Shown here: positions 36,050 to 47,395 of the stretch, piece by piece | Numbering within the stretch: the stretch's first letter is position 1 | Layout of the letters: every line of letters begins with the position of its first letter | Source: Dillenia suffruticosa | Lineage: Eukaryota; Streptophyta; Magnoliopsida; Dilleniales; Dilleniaceae | Direction of reading: 5' to 3' | Assembly: GCA_033439265.1 (NCBI GenBank) | Contig: JAVTVX010000010.1 | Coordinates: 7,874,001 to 7,938,000, forward strand | Length of the DNA stretch: 64,000 bases | Made by a program: the position numbers and the translations under genes | The notes under the pieces: generated by a model | What the model saw: the letters and a program-made list of their open reading frames with translations, nothing else | Databases searched by the model: none | What the model was told of the DNA's origin: nothing

Positions 36050-38434
36050 CACTACAAAAAAACACGGTTTTAGCCACGAATTTTCACGACGGAAAACATT
36101 CGTTGCTATTTTGCAACGAATTTAGTGACAAAAACTTTTTCGTTGCTAATTTGTCACAAAATTTACAACGAAAAGGAAGTCGTGGTTAAATTAGCGACGG
36201 ACACATCATTCGTAGCAAAATTCGTCGCTAATTAGTGACGAAAAAATTTTTGTGGCTAAATTCGTCGCTAATTAGTGACGAAAAAATTTTAATGACTAAA
36301 TTCGTCGTTAATTGGCGATAAAAAATTTTTCGTTACAAATTTCGTTGCTAAATAGCGATGAATTTGCCACGAATTTAAAATCCGTCGCAAAATTTAAATT
36401 TTATTTTTTTATTTTATTAATATGTAATATTTAAGTTAAAAATTAATTTAGTGACGGATTTGTTTTCCATCGCTAGACGAAAATCCCAATCCGTCGGTCG
36501 CTAAATTTTTTATATATAATTAAATAAAATATAATATTAATATAATATTTAAATTAAAAAATTAATTTAACAACGACGAAATATATCGGTCGGTAATTTA
36601 GTGACGGATTTCCAAATTCGTGGCTGATTCAGCGACGGATTCTAAATCCATCGCTGAATAATTAGAATTTTATTTTATTTTTATTTTATTTTAATAATTT
36701 CAGCGACGGATTTGGAAATCCGACGCTGAATTTTATCTTCTTTTAATTATAATTTTATTTTATTTTAATTTTATTTTATTAATTTATATTAACAAATCAT
36801 ATTATTATTTTATAATATTTTAATTTACATTTTATTTTGTTATATTATATTTCATTTTTTTAGAAGAATAATATTATTTAATTCTAAAAAAAACCATATA
36901 TTTTATTTTATTTAAATTATATATATATTTTAATTAATTTATTATTTTTTTTCTTTTTTTTTTTATTTAATATTTTTTATTATTGTATAGGTAATTTTAT
37001 TTTATTTGTATTATTTTATTCAATAATATAAATTTTTTAATTAAATATTAATCGAATCTGCGCGGGCGCCGACCCATACACGCACGGGCGCCTGCCTGCC
37101 TGGGCGCCCGCGCCTTACGCCCGTGTCTGGGCGCCCGCACCTGCTGGGGCATGTCTGAGCGCCCTTCATCGTTTTAATACAAAAAATATAAAAAAAATTG
37201 TAATAGAAGGGATTCAAACCTTGAATCTCGGATTTAACAGAAGAGATATTACCACTGTACCACCGCTTAGTGTTAGTGTTGTGTGATAATATTATTTTTG
37301 TTTCTTTTTTCCTCCTCTTTGTTTTCTATTCTCACTTTTTTTTCCTTATCTCTATTTTTGGGTTTTTTTTTTCTTTCTACTCTCATTTCTTATATAAAAT
37401 AATTTTATTATAATATATAATAATTTTATTATAACGAATAAAAATATTTTGTAATTAAATATATAGATTTTTTAAATTATTAATATATTATAATTTATTG
37501 ATAATTATAATTTTATAGTTTTGAGATTTTGTAATCTATTTTTAAATTATGGATTAAAAAAATAAAATAAAAATGAAAAAGAATAATAAAATAATAAGAT
37601 AAAAGAAAAAAGAAGAAATCAAAATATAATATTAACATATTTTTTAATTAATTTATTATTTTATTTTAAATTAGTATTTTATTATTTTTTATTTTATTAA
37701 AAATTATCATATTTATTATTTTTAATTAATATTATTTTAGGTTGTGGTATAAATAAAAAAGTTATTATATTTATTATTTTAAATTGTTATTATATATTAT
37801 TTTATTATTATTAGAAAAATATGAAGTAAAGATAATAAATAATAAAAAAGAAATTTATATCACAATAATATCTTTGACTCGGTGACTTATAGGTTGCGTG
37901 TGCGTGTAGGAGTTCGGAATTCGAACCACGGTGGAGGCAGAAGGCGTGGCATTTTCCAGCAATTAAGAGTGCCTGCGCGGGGTGCTGGCTTGGGCGTGCG
38001 GGCAGGTTGCAGGCTGGTGTTGGCTCGGGTGGGCGGGCAGGTTGTAGGCTGGTGTTGGCTCGGGTGGGCAAGGGTGGCACGTGCGCTCCCTGGACATTTC
38101 AACGGAATTTGGAATCAGCAACGGATTCCAAATCTGTCGCTGAATTGAGCGCTGAATTTAGTGACGGATTTTTTTATTACATATTTTTTTTTCCCTAAAT
38201 TAGCGACGGATTTTAGCGATAAAAATTATCTGTTGCTAAATTTAGTAATGAATTTTAGATTTTCGTCGCTAAATTTAACGACGGATTTCTAATTTTCGTT
38301 GCTAAATTTTTGCGACACGTTATTAGCGACAAAAATTTTTTCTTCGCTAAATCCGTCGTTAATGTTTTTAGCGACGAATTTTTTAAAAATTTTTGTCGCT
38401 AAATTTGTGACTAAAAGGCTATTTTTTTGTTATG
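36050..38434. mobile_element. Non-autonomous CACTA element, 2.4 kb, decayed right end
   Basis: The left end is CACTACAAAAAAACACGG, the same family as 11269-21437. The right end reads, inverted, CATAACAAAAAAATAG, with two changes in the first six bases. AGT flanks both sides (36047-36049, 38435-38437), which supports these borders. Subterminal motifs TTAGCGACGGA occur at both ends. The inside is AT-rich with two GC-rich patches (37060-37160, 37890-38100). No transposase. Confidence 0.8.
37210..37262 (-). promoter_or_regulatory. tRNA-like A-box and B-box pair in the second small CACTA element
   Basis: On the minus strand TGGTACAGTGG (37252-37262) fits the A box fully and GGTTTGAATCC (37210-37220) fits the B box with one change, 31 bases apart. 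The tRNA arms around it are not clear. Confidence 0.5.
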
Positions 38435-40069
38435 AGTGCTATGGTGAGAAGTTAGAGACTACCGAGAAATAGGTGATCCCGGCCCCCCTTTTAGCTATTA
38501 TAGACGACGAGAGACTGGATTAGTTGGGGGTGCCAACGTTGAGGAAGAAGGCACTTCTTCTAATGTTCCGGGTGCTAGGAAGGAAAAGATCAGGTTGAGA
38601 GGTGAAGTCAGATCATTCGGCACCTATCTAGGTATCTATATGTCGAGAAGGGAAAGTGGGTCATGCCCAGCCTGATGACTCCGCTTCCCAGTTTTTGTAA
38701 AGTCTTTCATCGATCAAAGGAATAAAAGGAGAGAGGGACCATGAAGATCACCTATGGCAATAACTACTTTAGTTACATTGATATCGTCGAGGCGAGGAGA
38801 TTCACTGACCGATTAGACTTCCACCACATGAGTTTGAGTTGAACCATCTAACGGTGGAATAGGGTGATGAGGCTGTAATCGGTCAACATGTATGCTTTTT
38901 ATATTCAATTATTTCAGTGAGTTCGGTATTCTAAAGATAGTTTATGTAAATTGTCGTGTTTATTGCTGTCTGCCATTATGGCAGAATTTTAGTAGTTAAG
39001 GAAGAACAAATTGGTGGGTTATCTAGAGGGTTTGGCAAATCAAAGATGAGAGGAGATTATGTAGCTTCGAGCTACTCTGGCTCAAAAGGAGAGAGAATGG
39101 GGGGAGGGCCAGGCTAGGATTTTGTATCTTCACGTTGCCCTGGTCCAAAGAGAGCGAGAAGGGGAAGAGGACAATGCGTCCAATGCTGCGTTGCTAGAAA
39201 AATAAAAAGAGATAAAATGGCTAAGAACTAACCGAGACTCAGCATTCAAACAGTGTGATGTGACCATTGCAGAATACGAGAAGTTGGAAGCCTTGCTGAA
39301 TGGGATCGAAACAAAGTGCTTGTCTGCCGAGAGGTTGGCTCAGGAGTAGAGGGAATCACTCACTATCTCAGAGAAGAAGGTCGCAGACTTAGACGGTAGA
39401 ATTATTGAACTCTAAGAAGGCTATCAACATGAATTCCACAAATTTAATGAAAAGTTACATTGTGTGGAGGAAATCATCTGCGAGGTAGGACTAGTGGAGA
39501 ATTTGGACAACAATGTTGATGGTGCCGACACCGAGATGGCTGGTCTAGTCCTAGCTAGCACTCCTAGGATGGACTTTTCTCACGAAGTGGTCGAAGTTAA
39601 TGCCCTTGTAGCGTATGCAGGCTGGTTTCAAGAGCCTATGACAAAGAACTGCTTCTCCCCATCTCCTTGGTCGAGAAGAGAGAGCTGATCCTCCTCTCTC
39701 TCCTGGTCATGAAGCATGATTCGGCGCACTATTTCTCTCCGTTATAAATTTCATTCTTCTGCCTTGTGTAAACTTCCTCGCTTAGCTAAACTTCTCTCGT
39801 TAAGGAATACACTAAACCTTCTCATTTTTAAGTTCATTCTCCTTTATCTAATTGTTGCTGCGTTCTTGATACTAAGTTGCTATATTCTTCTTTGGCTTCG
39901 AATGATGGATCCACAATGTGTTAGCATAGGATGAAAGAAAGGGGAGCTAATCTCCATCTGAGTGTATAGTTTCTTGATACTTGTAAAACCGAGGAAGGAA
40001 GGGAGAGAGTTAATTCCTTCCGAGTAATGAAATCAAGTGCGATGAGTGTCATTCTCATGAAATATTTAG

Positions 40070-40415
40070 AGCCGAGAGACAATGGAAGCTATTCGCTCGG
40101 GAGTATGGTCCTACATGTTTGATGAGAATGGGTGTGGAAGCTATGTGAGGTATAGAGTTGAGAGATTGTGGGGACCACACGCTCAGGAGTGTAATCCTGT
40201 ATATTAATTAAGGATGGGTGCGGAACCCATGTAAGGTATAGAGTTGAGAGATAGTAAGAGTCATCCGCTCAAGAGTATGATCTCGTATATTGGCTAAGCA
40301 TAGGTACGAAACCTATATGAGACGTAAAGTTAAGAGATAGTGGGAGTCAACTACTCAGGAGTATGATCCATATGGCTGCGGAACCCAAGTGAAGTGTAAA
40401 GCTGAGAGACGATAT
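40070..40415. repeat. 87-bp tandem array in element B, about four copies
   Basis: Each unit contains TATAGAGTTGAGAGATAGTG, a CGCTCAGGAGTATGATCCT block and a GGTGCGGAACCCATGT block. Anchors lie near 40074, 40160, 40247, 40334 and 40404; the last copy is shortened. Confidence 0.85.
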
Positions 40416-40559
40416 TGAACCTAGGCCATTGGCAATAGTAGAGATGTGACAAGGAAACAAAATCGAAATATGTTTAAAAGCATAAATTCAGAATCAGGAC
40501 AATAAAACAGTAATACTGAAAGGTCACTATAACAACAACGAATAAAGATGACTAAACTG

Positions 40560-40965
40560 AGATCTTTTAAGGATCCGGATTGTAGTCAAGTGTTCTGATA
40601 CGGATAGGTGTTTTAAACCTAACTTTCATACACTTGGTCTCGGCAGGGCTTCTAGATCATCCAAACTGGGGCAGCACAATATGACATTGTAAGTGGACGT
40701 CAGTTGTACTACATTAAGTATAGTTGTTACAGTTGCGTGATTAGGTGGTGCTCCTAGAGTTACCAGAAGCTGGACTTTTAGGATATATCAATTCACCAAA
40801 GAGTCCTTTCAGGGGCTTGGCATGAGGTGGAAAGTTAGCATGGTTGAGCCCTATCTGTTTGAAAGTATCCCAATAAATGATATCGCAGACTGCTCCTTAG
40901 TTGACGAAAATCCTTTTAACGGTGAATTATCTTATCTTAGAGGTGATGACCAAAGGATCATGTTG
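40560..40965 (-). pseudogene. Aspartic protease remnant of element B
   Basis: Minus strand: LVITSKIR, FTVKRIFVNEGAVCDIIYWD, then HANFPPHAKPLKGLFGELI. This matches the protease of element A in order, but the active-site DTGS motif is replaced by NEGAV, and stops follow. Confidence 0.65.
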
Positions 40966-41099
40966 TTCATGGATAGCTCTCGTCAGCTTTACATCATCAA
41001 AGGCTATCATTGGTCTTTTTTTCTTTTGCCCCCTCTCAGCGTGAGTACTGAGTACTTCTTTGGATGGTGGGTTGTCTATCCGCTGAAACACCGAGGAAA

Positions 41100-41410
41100 C
41101 CTAATAGTCAACAGGATATGGTAAAGGGTCTTGTTTCTGTATATGGAGAATAACTTCCTGAGATTGGTTCCAGACAGCATTTGTGACTTGAGGTTCTACA
41201 AGTTTGGTGTGACTGGTTTTCGACAGGTCCATTTCTCCTTACCTCCGTAAGGGATTTCCTTCTTGTATCATATTGATGAATCTTTGTAACCTTCCTTCTC
41301 GGATTATGGTTTCGAGTTCCCTGAGTTTTTGGCATTCCTCCGTCATGTGGCTATGCTGCTGGTGGAAGTTGCAATATCAAGTTTAGTCTCTTTTAGAATT
41401 GTTTTCTTTC
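41100..41410 (-). pseudogene. Gag C-terminal part of element B
   Basis: Minus strand, in shifting frames: FHQQHSHMTEECQKLREFET and IREGRLQRFINMIQEGN. This is the conserved region after the Gag core in Tat elements. It is separated from the N-terminal part by the LINE insertion. Confidence 0.7.
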
Positions 41411-41415
41411 AAGAG

Positions 41416-43032
41416 AGGAAACCAGTTGACATCAAGCTGATTTTGGATCTCTTTAACAATGAGAGTACAATAGGTATAGATAATATTGAGATACCTATAG
41501 AACATATTAATAGAGATTTTAAATGTAAAATTCGTCTCGATAAAATAAAAAAGGCTTTAAAGAGAATGAAAAGTAATAAAACCATACGATCTAGTGACAT
41601 TCTTATTAAGATGTGGAAATATTTGGATAAATTTGATATAATAATGTTAACAGATACTTTCAACAAAATTTGACAAACAAAAAAAATGTCCCAAATATGG
41701 AGAGAGAGCACACTTGTACCACTGTATAAAAATAAAGGAGACATACAATATTATTTCAATTATAGTGAAATTAAACTTATGAGTCATTAGATGTATGTGA
41801 GTCAAAGTTGATTTAAATTTATGTCAGAACGATCCACAATTGAACAATTCTTTTATTAAAACATTTGATAAAGATATTTAGAATACAAAAAATAGACTTA
41901 CTATGGTATTCATTTACTTAGAAAAAACATATGTTAGGTTTTTTAGAGACGTATTGTGGTGGACATTAATGAAAAAATGGATCTTTTTGAAATATATTAA
42001 TCTTATCAGAGATATGTATGAATGAACTATAACTAATGTAAAAACTTGCGGGGATTTGAGTGATAAGTTCCTGATTAATATTGGACTCCATCAAGATTCA
42101 GTATTAAATTTCATCCCTTTTGCGATAGTGATAAATAAAATCACAAAAAATATTTAAGACAAAATACTATAGTATATATTTTTTGTTGACGATATAGTAT
42201 TTGTTGATAAAATTAGAGAGAGTATTAATGCTAAATTAGAATTATTGAGCGTTATACTGGAATCCAGAAAATTTAGATTGAACAAATCAAAACTGAGTAT
42301 ATGAGGTATAGATTTTGTGGCAATCATCAGAATGATGAAAAAATAATTAGGTTAGAAGGAAAATAAATATAAAAAAATTAACGTTTTAAATATTTTGATT
42401 CTATCATTCAGAGTGATGGCAATAAAGATGGGGATGTGAATCATAAAATTCAAGCAGATTGGATGGAATGGAGAAACGTATCCGGAATTTTTTAAGTTCG
42501 CACAATAACATTACATTTAAAGGGAAAGTTTTATAGAACCACAATAAAACCTATATTTTTATATTACACTGAGTGTTGGACCATTAAACAATAATAAGAA
42601 TATAAAATGGTTATAATTGAAATAAGAATACTCATATGGATGTGTGATAAAATTAGAAAAGATAGAATTATAAATGAAAAGACACATAATAAGTTAGGAG
42701 TTAGTTTAATTATGGATAATATACAAGAATGTCGTTTGAAATAGTTTGAACATGTGCAACTAAAACCTAAAAATATATCGATTAGAAAAACCGAGAACTT
42801 TAATATAGGAGATTTGTAGAGATATACCGTTAAAAATTTGGATGTAAATTATCTATAAAAATATGATAGTTAAGAGTTTAGTTGAGAGTATGGTCTTAAA
42901 TAGAAATGAATAATGTAGGAAAATCCATACAAATTAAATTAACATTTTTTTTATCTTCCTGATATTTATCTCTCAAATGGGTGATCCTAAAATTTGAGAT
43001 TAAGAGCCAAATTGCTGTTGTTGTTGTATTAA
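41416..43032 (+). mobile_element. 5'-truncated L1-type LINE with decayed reverse transcriptase
   Basis: Plus strand, opposite to the host element. RT pieces in order: KIKKALKRMKSNKTIRSSDI (about 41545-41605), WRESTLVPLYKNKGDIQ (about 41700), MVFIYLEKTYVRF-like (about 41905), INIGLHQDSVLNF (about 42080) and FFVDDIVFVDKI (about 42180), the catalytic box with FVDD for the usual FADD. Many stops. The 3' end shows GAGATTAAGAGCC and TTGTTGTTGTATT, the ending of this plant LINE group. A TTCAAGAG word near both ends (41408, 43052) may be the target duplication. Confidence 0.82.
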
Positions 43033-43044
43033 GATCTGGTCAAG

Positions 43045-44141
43045 AGTATCATTCAAGAGTTTCACTCAAAGGGGTGTAGTTAGTAAACCTACGAGTAAGA
43101 GGAGGTTCAATTTAAGTCTTTTTTGGTGAAGGCTGTCATGGTGGAGGTCAGCGATGTCATTCTTTTCGCTCCTACTTCAACGTTTGTCGAATACCTTGGC
43201 TTCCTGAACAACGATATACTTCTTGGTTCAAGTATAGAACTCTTGGATAGAGACAGGAGGATTTTTGGTGAAGGATGTCTTCATTCTCGAAGGTCACAAT
43301 CCAGTAAACAGTGCTGCCAATGCAATAGAGTGATCTAGACTTGAGATCTTCATCATCTTGGAATTGAATTTGTCGAGGAAGTCCCTCAAAGGTTCATTGT
43401 CCTTCTACTGGAGAGACAAGAGGGAAGTGGACTTCCATTTATCCCTATGGCTAATTACAAACTAGGCCTTAAATTGTTGTTAGAGTTGGTAGAAGTACTC
43501 GATGCTGCATGGAGGGAGCGAGTTGAATCATGTGAGCACATTTCCCTTTAGAGTCGTGAGTAAATGTTCATATACGGTAGCGTTTGACATGTTTCTAGAG
43601 ATTATGACAGTAACAAAGTGAGCCACGTGGTCCTAGGGATTCGTCGTGTTGTCATACATCTCCATGCAGGGAAGGAGGACGTTGCTGAGCATTGGTTTGG
43701 CAATGATCTCAACGTCGAATGGTGAAGAATTGAAGAAATAAGAACAGAGGTCGTTTTTCCTTACTTTAGTCCTTTGGAGCTTGGCATCCACGAGTTCTTC
43801 AACTTGTTTTCTTAAATTCTCTGGCTCCCAATGAGAAGTCATTAAAGGCTCTAAGAGTGCACGGGTTGGAGTCTTGTGGAGCACGAGTACGCAGAGTTCC
43901 TAAAATGAGGTGGGGCTTCTTGTTGTAGGACACAACTGATGTCTTCTAGGTCTTTGCTCATTCGTTGTATCCAGAATTCTAATTTCTCGATTTGAGAACG
44001 GTGGACCTGGTCAGATGAAACCCGAGAAGGGGGAGAGATAGGACGAACTATAGGTTGAGTCGGCGGAGGTTGGGTCAATGGAGGTTGAGCTAGAAGGGGT
44101 TGAGTATCCCTCGGAAGAGGTGATTCCAGTTGGTGCCGCAA
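43045..44141 (-). pseudogene. Gag of element B, N-terminal and core part
   Basis: Minus strand: a Pro/Gln-rich start (44141-43900) followed by a coiled segment (SQIEKLEFWIQRMSKDLED), then SSPFDVEIIAKPMLSNVLLP and MEMYDNTTNP (about 43740-43640), and in another frame LKGNVLTWFNSLPPCSIEYF and FLDKFNSKMMKI (about 43570-43340). These fit the retrotransposon Gag domain of Tat elements. Frameshifts and stops separate the parts. Confidence 0.8.
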
Positions 44142-44980
44142 ATGAACGATTGAGGTGTCCGACTGTTTAGCTTATCAGGGGTAAGTCCGCAAGGTTGGAC
44201 GCTTGTTCTCTTGCCTTGGATGTCATCTTGGAAGTGCCATCTCTACTCTTCCTTTTTGGTGGCATGGTGGTGAAAGAGATCAACGCCGGATGGTGATATT
44301 AGTCAATAGTTTCCACGAACGATGTCAATCTATTGACACTAAAAATGACTCCACAGTAAATTGTCGTTTTGGCCTTAACAGAAACCAGTGAGGCGGAGTC
44401 TCTCAACTTGTCTATAGGAAAGAAACCTACAAAAACCCGCTGGAAGTGGCTTTAGCTGAGAAGACTCTAACGCTTAAATTATAAAGAGCGGTTAAAGGAG
44501 AAAAGACTGAAAGAGTTTGGCGCTCTATATAATCTCTATGTGTAATGTATAGAGAAAGAGCTGCATATCTGATAAATTATTTATGTCATATATATAGCAT
44601 GTATGGAAAATATCATATGCATTTAGGGGTGTAGAAATCCTATTTATCTTGTGGAGAGATCGTATGAAATTTTCCAAAATTACGAGAACCATTGTGGTAG
44701 ACTTTCTATAAGTTCAGGGTCCATTAAAATAGGAAGGTTTCCCTTGTAGTTGCGAAAACCCGTGAAGGTTTGAATCATTGAGAGATTATTTTCTTATCAT
44801 AAGAGATCACAATAAACTCATATCGGATCATAATAGGTTTAAACTTGTCAAAGATTTCATTCCTTCTTGAGTAATTACAACTACGACTCGTAGTGTTGTA
44901 GGGGTCAACGTGGTAAACACCAAGAGATTGGGACTAAGAGGCCGTGAAGGCGAGAGGCCAAAGGGTTTAATTAACGAAAA
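44142..44980 (-). other. Leader between 5' LTR and gag of element B
   Basis: No ORF with a domain. Long untranslated leaders between primer site and gag are usual in Tat elements. Confidence 0.5.
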
Positions 44981-45000
44981 CTTCTAGACGAGCGCCAAAC
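44981..45000 (-). promoter_or_regulatory. Primer-binding site of element B
   Basis: The minus strand reads TTTGGCGCTCGTCTAGAAG directly after the LTR end at 45003 (two-base gap). It resembles the TTTGGCGCC-type site of Tat elements. Confidence 0.6.
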
Positions 45001-45002
45001 AA

Positions 45003-45151
45003 TGTGAGGAGCAAAAGGATCTTACCGAAAGGCTTATTTTGAGAGGAAGGCCCTAGTTAAGATTGACCCAGAGCTCACTTAGTACTCTACGAGTCACATG
45101 ATTATGGGCCCGTTAAGTTCTGTAGTAATGGGTTTGTTGGACCATGTCATC
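45003..45151 (-). repeat. 5' LTR of element B, truncated
   Basis: Matches 33612-33760 (GGAAGGCCCTAGTTRAGATY, CTACGAGTCACATGATYATG), then breaks off near 45151, where PPR-like sequence begins. Confidence 0.75.
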
Positions 45152-45390
45152 GAGCGAGAATTGGATCGTCTTTCATGTGGAGCCCTTTGGGGTTGTCTGA
45201 AATGGGGAATCTTTAATTGTAATTCTGCAATTGGGTCTAGTTTTCTTTATATGTGCGGCAAAATCGACGATGCATATGCAGTGTTCGATGAAATTCTTGT
45301 TAGAGATGCGGTTGTTTGGACTGCTTTTGTCATTGGTATGTGCCGAATGGAGAAAGTGAAAAAGGGTTTGGTGTGTTTTGGAGATTCCTC
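45152..45390 (+). pseudogene. Pentatricopeptide-repeat (PPR) gene fragment
   Basis: One frame reads NSAIGSSFLYMCGKIDDAYA then VFDEILVRDAVVWTAFVIGM, two to three PPR-like helices of the plant PLS type (usual pattern MYxKCGxxDDAxxVFDEMxxRDVVxWTALIxGY). The YMYGKCG element is shortened to YMCG, a loss of about three codons. No start, and the frame runs on into CT-rich non-coding sequence. It begins where the truncated LTR ends, so it is a broken remnant. PPR proteins bind organelle RNA. Confidence 0.7.
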
Positions 45391-46026
45391 TCCCTCTCTC
45401 TCTCTCTCGTTCTGGTTGTTTTCATTTTTTGCTCTTGGGTTCTTCATTTTCTGCTCCTGGGTTATTCGATTATTTTTTTTGCCTATAGTTGATTTGGGGA
45501 TTCCTGTGGGTGGTGGGGATTCGTGTGGGTGGCGGGCATTCTATTATTTTTAATAGTTTTTTAGGGAGCTCTTCATATAAAAATAAAAAAGATTTAGAGA
45601 ACTGTCTGTATTGGATCTTAAGTTTTAAAGTTTAGAGAACAATTTTGTACTTTTTTATTTGATTTATTGCTTGAGTAATTGGTATCTCAACCAATTATGA
45701 TTAGTGTGATAAGCTTTCTACAAGCATTTGCCCTTTACTCATGATTTGAAAAAAATTTTATCTGCCTAATATCCGGTTAAGAAAATCTAAACTAATTAAA
45801 TTCGTTTTAAATAGGATTGTGTCCAAAAAAATTTGGACCAAGCCAACGCAAATAAGTAGTCGTGTGGTTGGTTTTTACCCAAGGATTGGTATGCAAAAGC
45901 AAAGAAAAAGGAAAAAGCCTCAAAATATATAAGTGCGTGCGCTGAGGAAGTTGTATTACTAGCAAACAAAGATAACCACAGCAATTTCAACGCAATTTTG
46001 AGTTTGGACACAAGTATAGGGAAGGT

Positions 46027-46583
46027 TTATGAATTGCCTTCATCATCCTCCCCCCACATCTCAACCCAATTTTGTTGAGCTTCTTCAAACCCAAGCAATG
46101 AGCGCCCTTTCTCTGGATCCCAACTCGTAGACAAAGTCCCCCAAGCAATCCCAAGCGCTGAAGCACCAAAGGTTGTGAATGTTGTAAGTATGGAAACCAA
46201 TATGGCACATCCACCAACTGTTGTTCCTTTACCATCCCAATTATATGCAGCAGAACCATACCTGTCATCAGAGGAATTCCAACAAAAGCTAAAATCCTAA
46301 CAATTATTCTATTATAAACCCCCCCAGGAATCGCATCATCTTCAATTTTTCTATCAGAATTCTTTTGTTCAAGTGCTTCTTTTTGTATAGTCTTCTTGTC
46401 TCCTCGCAACAAAACTGATGGTGACCCAGCAAAGCCTTTCGCTTCTGCTTGTAGCTTCCATTTTCTGCGGATAGGAGTTGTCATGGATGAGTGCTGGAGA
46501 TTTGAGATTCTGCCGTTCCATGATGTTGGCGTTGTAATGCCAGAAGGACTTGCAGGTGATTGTGAGCAAACTAGAGTTTTCAT
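46027..46583 (-). pseudogene. PAM68-like chloroplast protein (DUF3464), one-base frameshift
   Basis: From the ATG at 46583: a transit-peptide-like N-terminus (about 1-50; Ser/Thr/Arg-rich, few acids), an acidic/basic linker, then DUF3464 with a first membrane segment (RIIVRILAFVGIPLMTGMVL, about 90-115) and VDVPYWFPYL. After that (near 46190) the family sequence continues in the next frame (TFGASALGIAWGT second membrane segment; SLLGFEEAQQNWVEMW) to a stop at 46027. A single missing C after CCATA explains it. The unshifted frame runs to 45987 with an unrelated tail. PAM68 relatives assist photosystem II or NDH assembly in thylakoids. It could be intact if the base is a sequencing error. Single exon. 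Confidence 0.75.
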
Positions 46584-46787
46584 GGCTTCTTAAGCTTTAG
46601 ATCGTTCAAATTGTGTCCTGCATATCAACTTGGCTTATAAAACCTTATCCATAAATATGGACGGTATGCCTTTTCTTCCACCCAAAAGATATTTTGTTCT
46701 TGGGTTGTTGGCATACTCTTCCTTGAACTTTTGGTCCTCCCAAACGCCACCTCCCCGAAAAAAGTTACAAGAAATCGAAAAAGAAAA

Positions 46788-46849
<62 letters not shown>

Positions 46850-47395
46850 CAACCCCCCATAAGATTAGGGAAATAGAGGAAATATGAACAAGGGGAAAAG
46901 TCCCCAAACGGCCATTTTTGTTGTCAGCCTTGAATTGGCCTAGTCTTACTAGGTTTTAATAATAATATGTATTCTATGTTTGTTGCCCAACAAATTTTGG
47001 AAATTTTCTTAGGAAATCTCCTCAAATCAGGGAAAACATTCTCCGAAAAGAGTATAAAAATTAAGGAAATAGAAAATTTTCTTAGTGATCATTTTCCATT
47101 CCCACCAATTCCAAATGCACAAAATGCACAGGTCAAGCTACTGACTAAGGTTAGCAGAATAGGCTTAGCCAAAAAAAAAAAGAAAAAGAATAAAAGCCCA
47201 AAAAATATCTCTATGTATGACTGCATGGTGCGCAACATCAATAACCTTTTGAAGAAAATGTCTGGAAAAATAAGATTGCCAAAAGAAAAAATTGTATCAA
47301 ACAACAAACAAAGTTTAAGAAGAGAAAATTCTTGGTGCAGTGCAGGCTACTTGAAATGAACTTGATTGTGTTGAAAGATATGCAGCAACTCAGTT
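46584..47395. other. Intergenic spacer with (GA)n microsatellite
   Basis: The gap between the PAM68-like start and the CNNM gene stop. It holds a (GA)n tract (46793-46842) and AT-rich sequence. Part of it is probably the 3' UTR of the CNNM gene. Overlapping ORFs (46630-46907, 46967-47359) show no domain. Confidence 0.55.
46793..46842. repeat. (GA)n microsatellite
   Basis: About 25 uninterrupted GA units about 210 bp upstream of the PAM68-like start codon. Confidence 0.9.

Larger units (their letters stand above)
34330..39689 (+). pseudogene. Antisense extra ORF of element B, coiled-coil protein, interrupted
   Basis: Opposite in strand to gag, next to the 3' LTR. A first part (34339-34569) reads ALKAPTLSWYFDFIYYVWNF. 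After two CACTA insertions it resumes near 38440 and ends with a helical region (39040-39420; ERLAQE, ESLTISEKKVADLDGRIIEL) and a final frame 39464-39689. Several stops are present. Extra antisense ORFs at this place are known from Tat-lineage elements; function unknown. Joining the parts into one gene is my inference. Confidence 0.5.
33612..45151 (-). mobile_element. Ty3/gypsy Tat-type LTR retrotransposon B, minus orientation, with nested insertions
   Basis: LTR copies lie at 33612-34132 (3' LTR) and 45003-45151 (5' LTR, truncated); both start TGTGARGAKCAAAAGRATCT. On the minus strand: primer site (44981-45000), leader, gag, protease remnant; then an 87-bp tandem array and an antisense ORF. 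RT, RNase H and integrase are absent, so it was a deletion derivative even before later damage. Two CACTA elements and a LINE are inserted in it. Confidence 0.8.

Noticed and set aside
37900-38148. GC-rich ORFs and a GAATTCGAACC B-box-like word in the 2.4-kb CACTA element
   Set aside because: No A box at tRNA distance; ORFs are repeat-derived.
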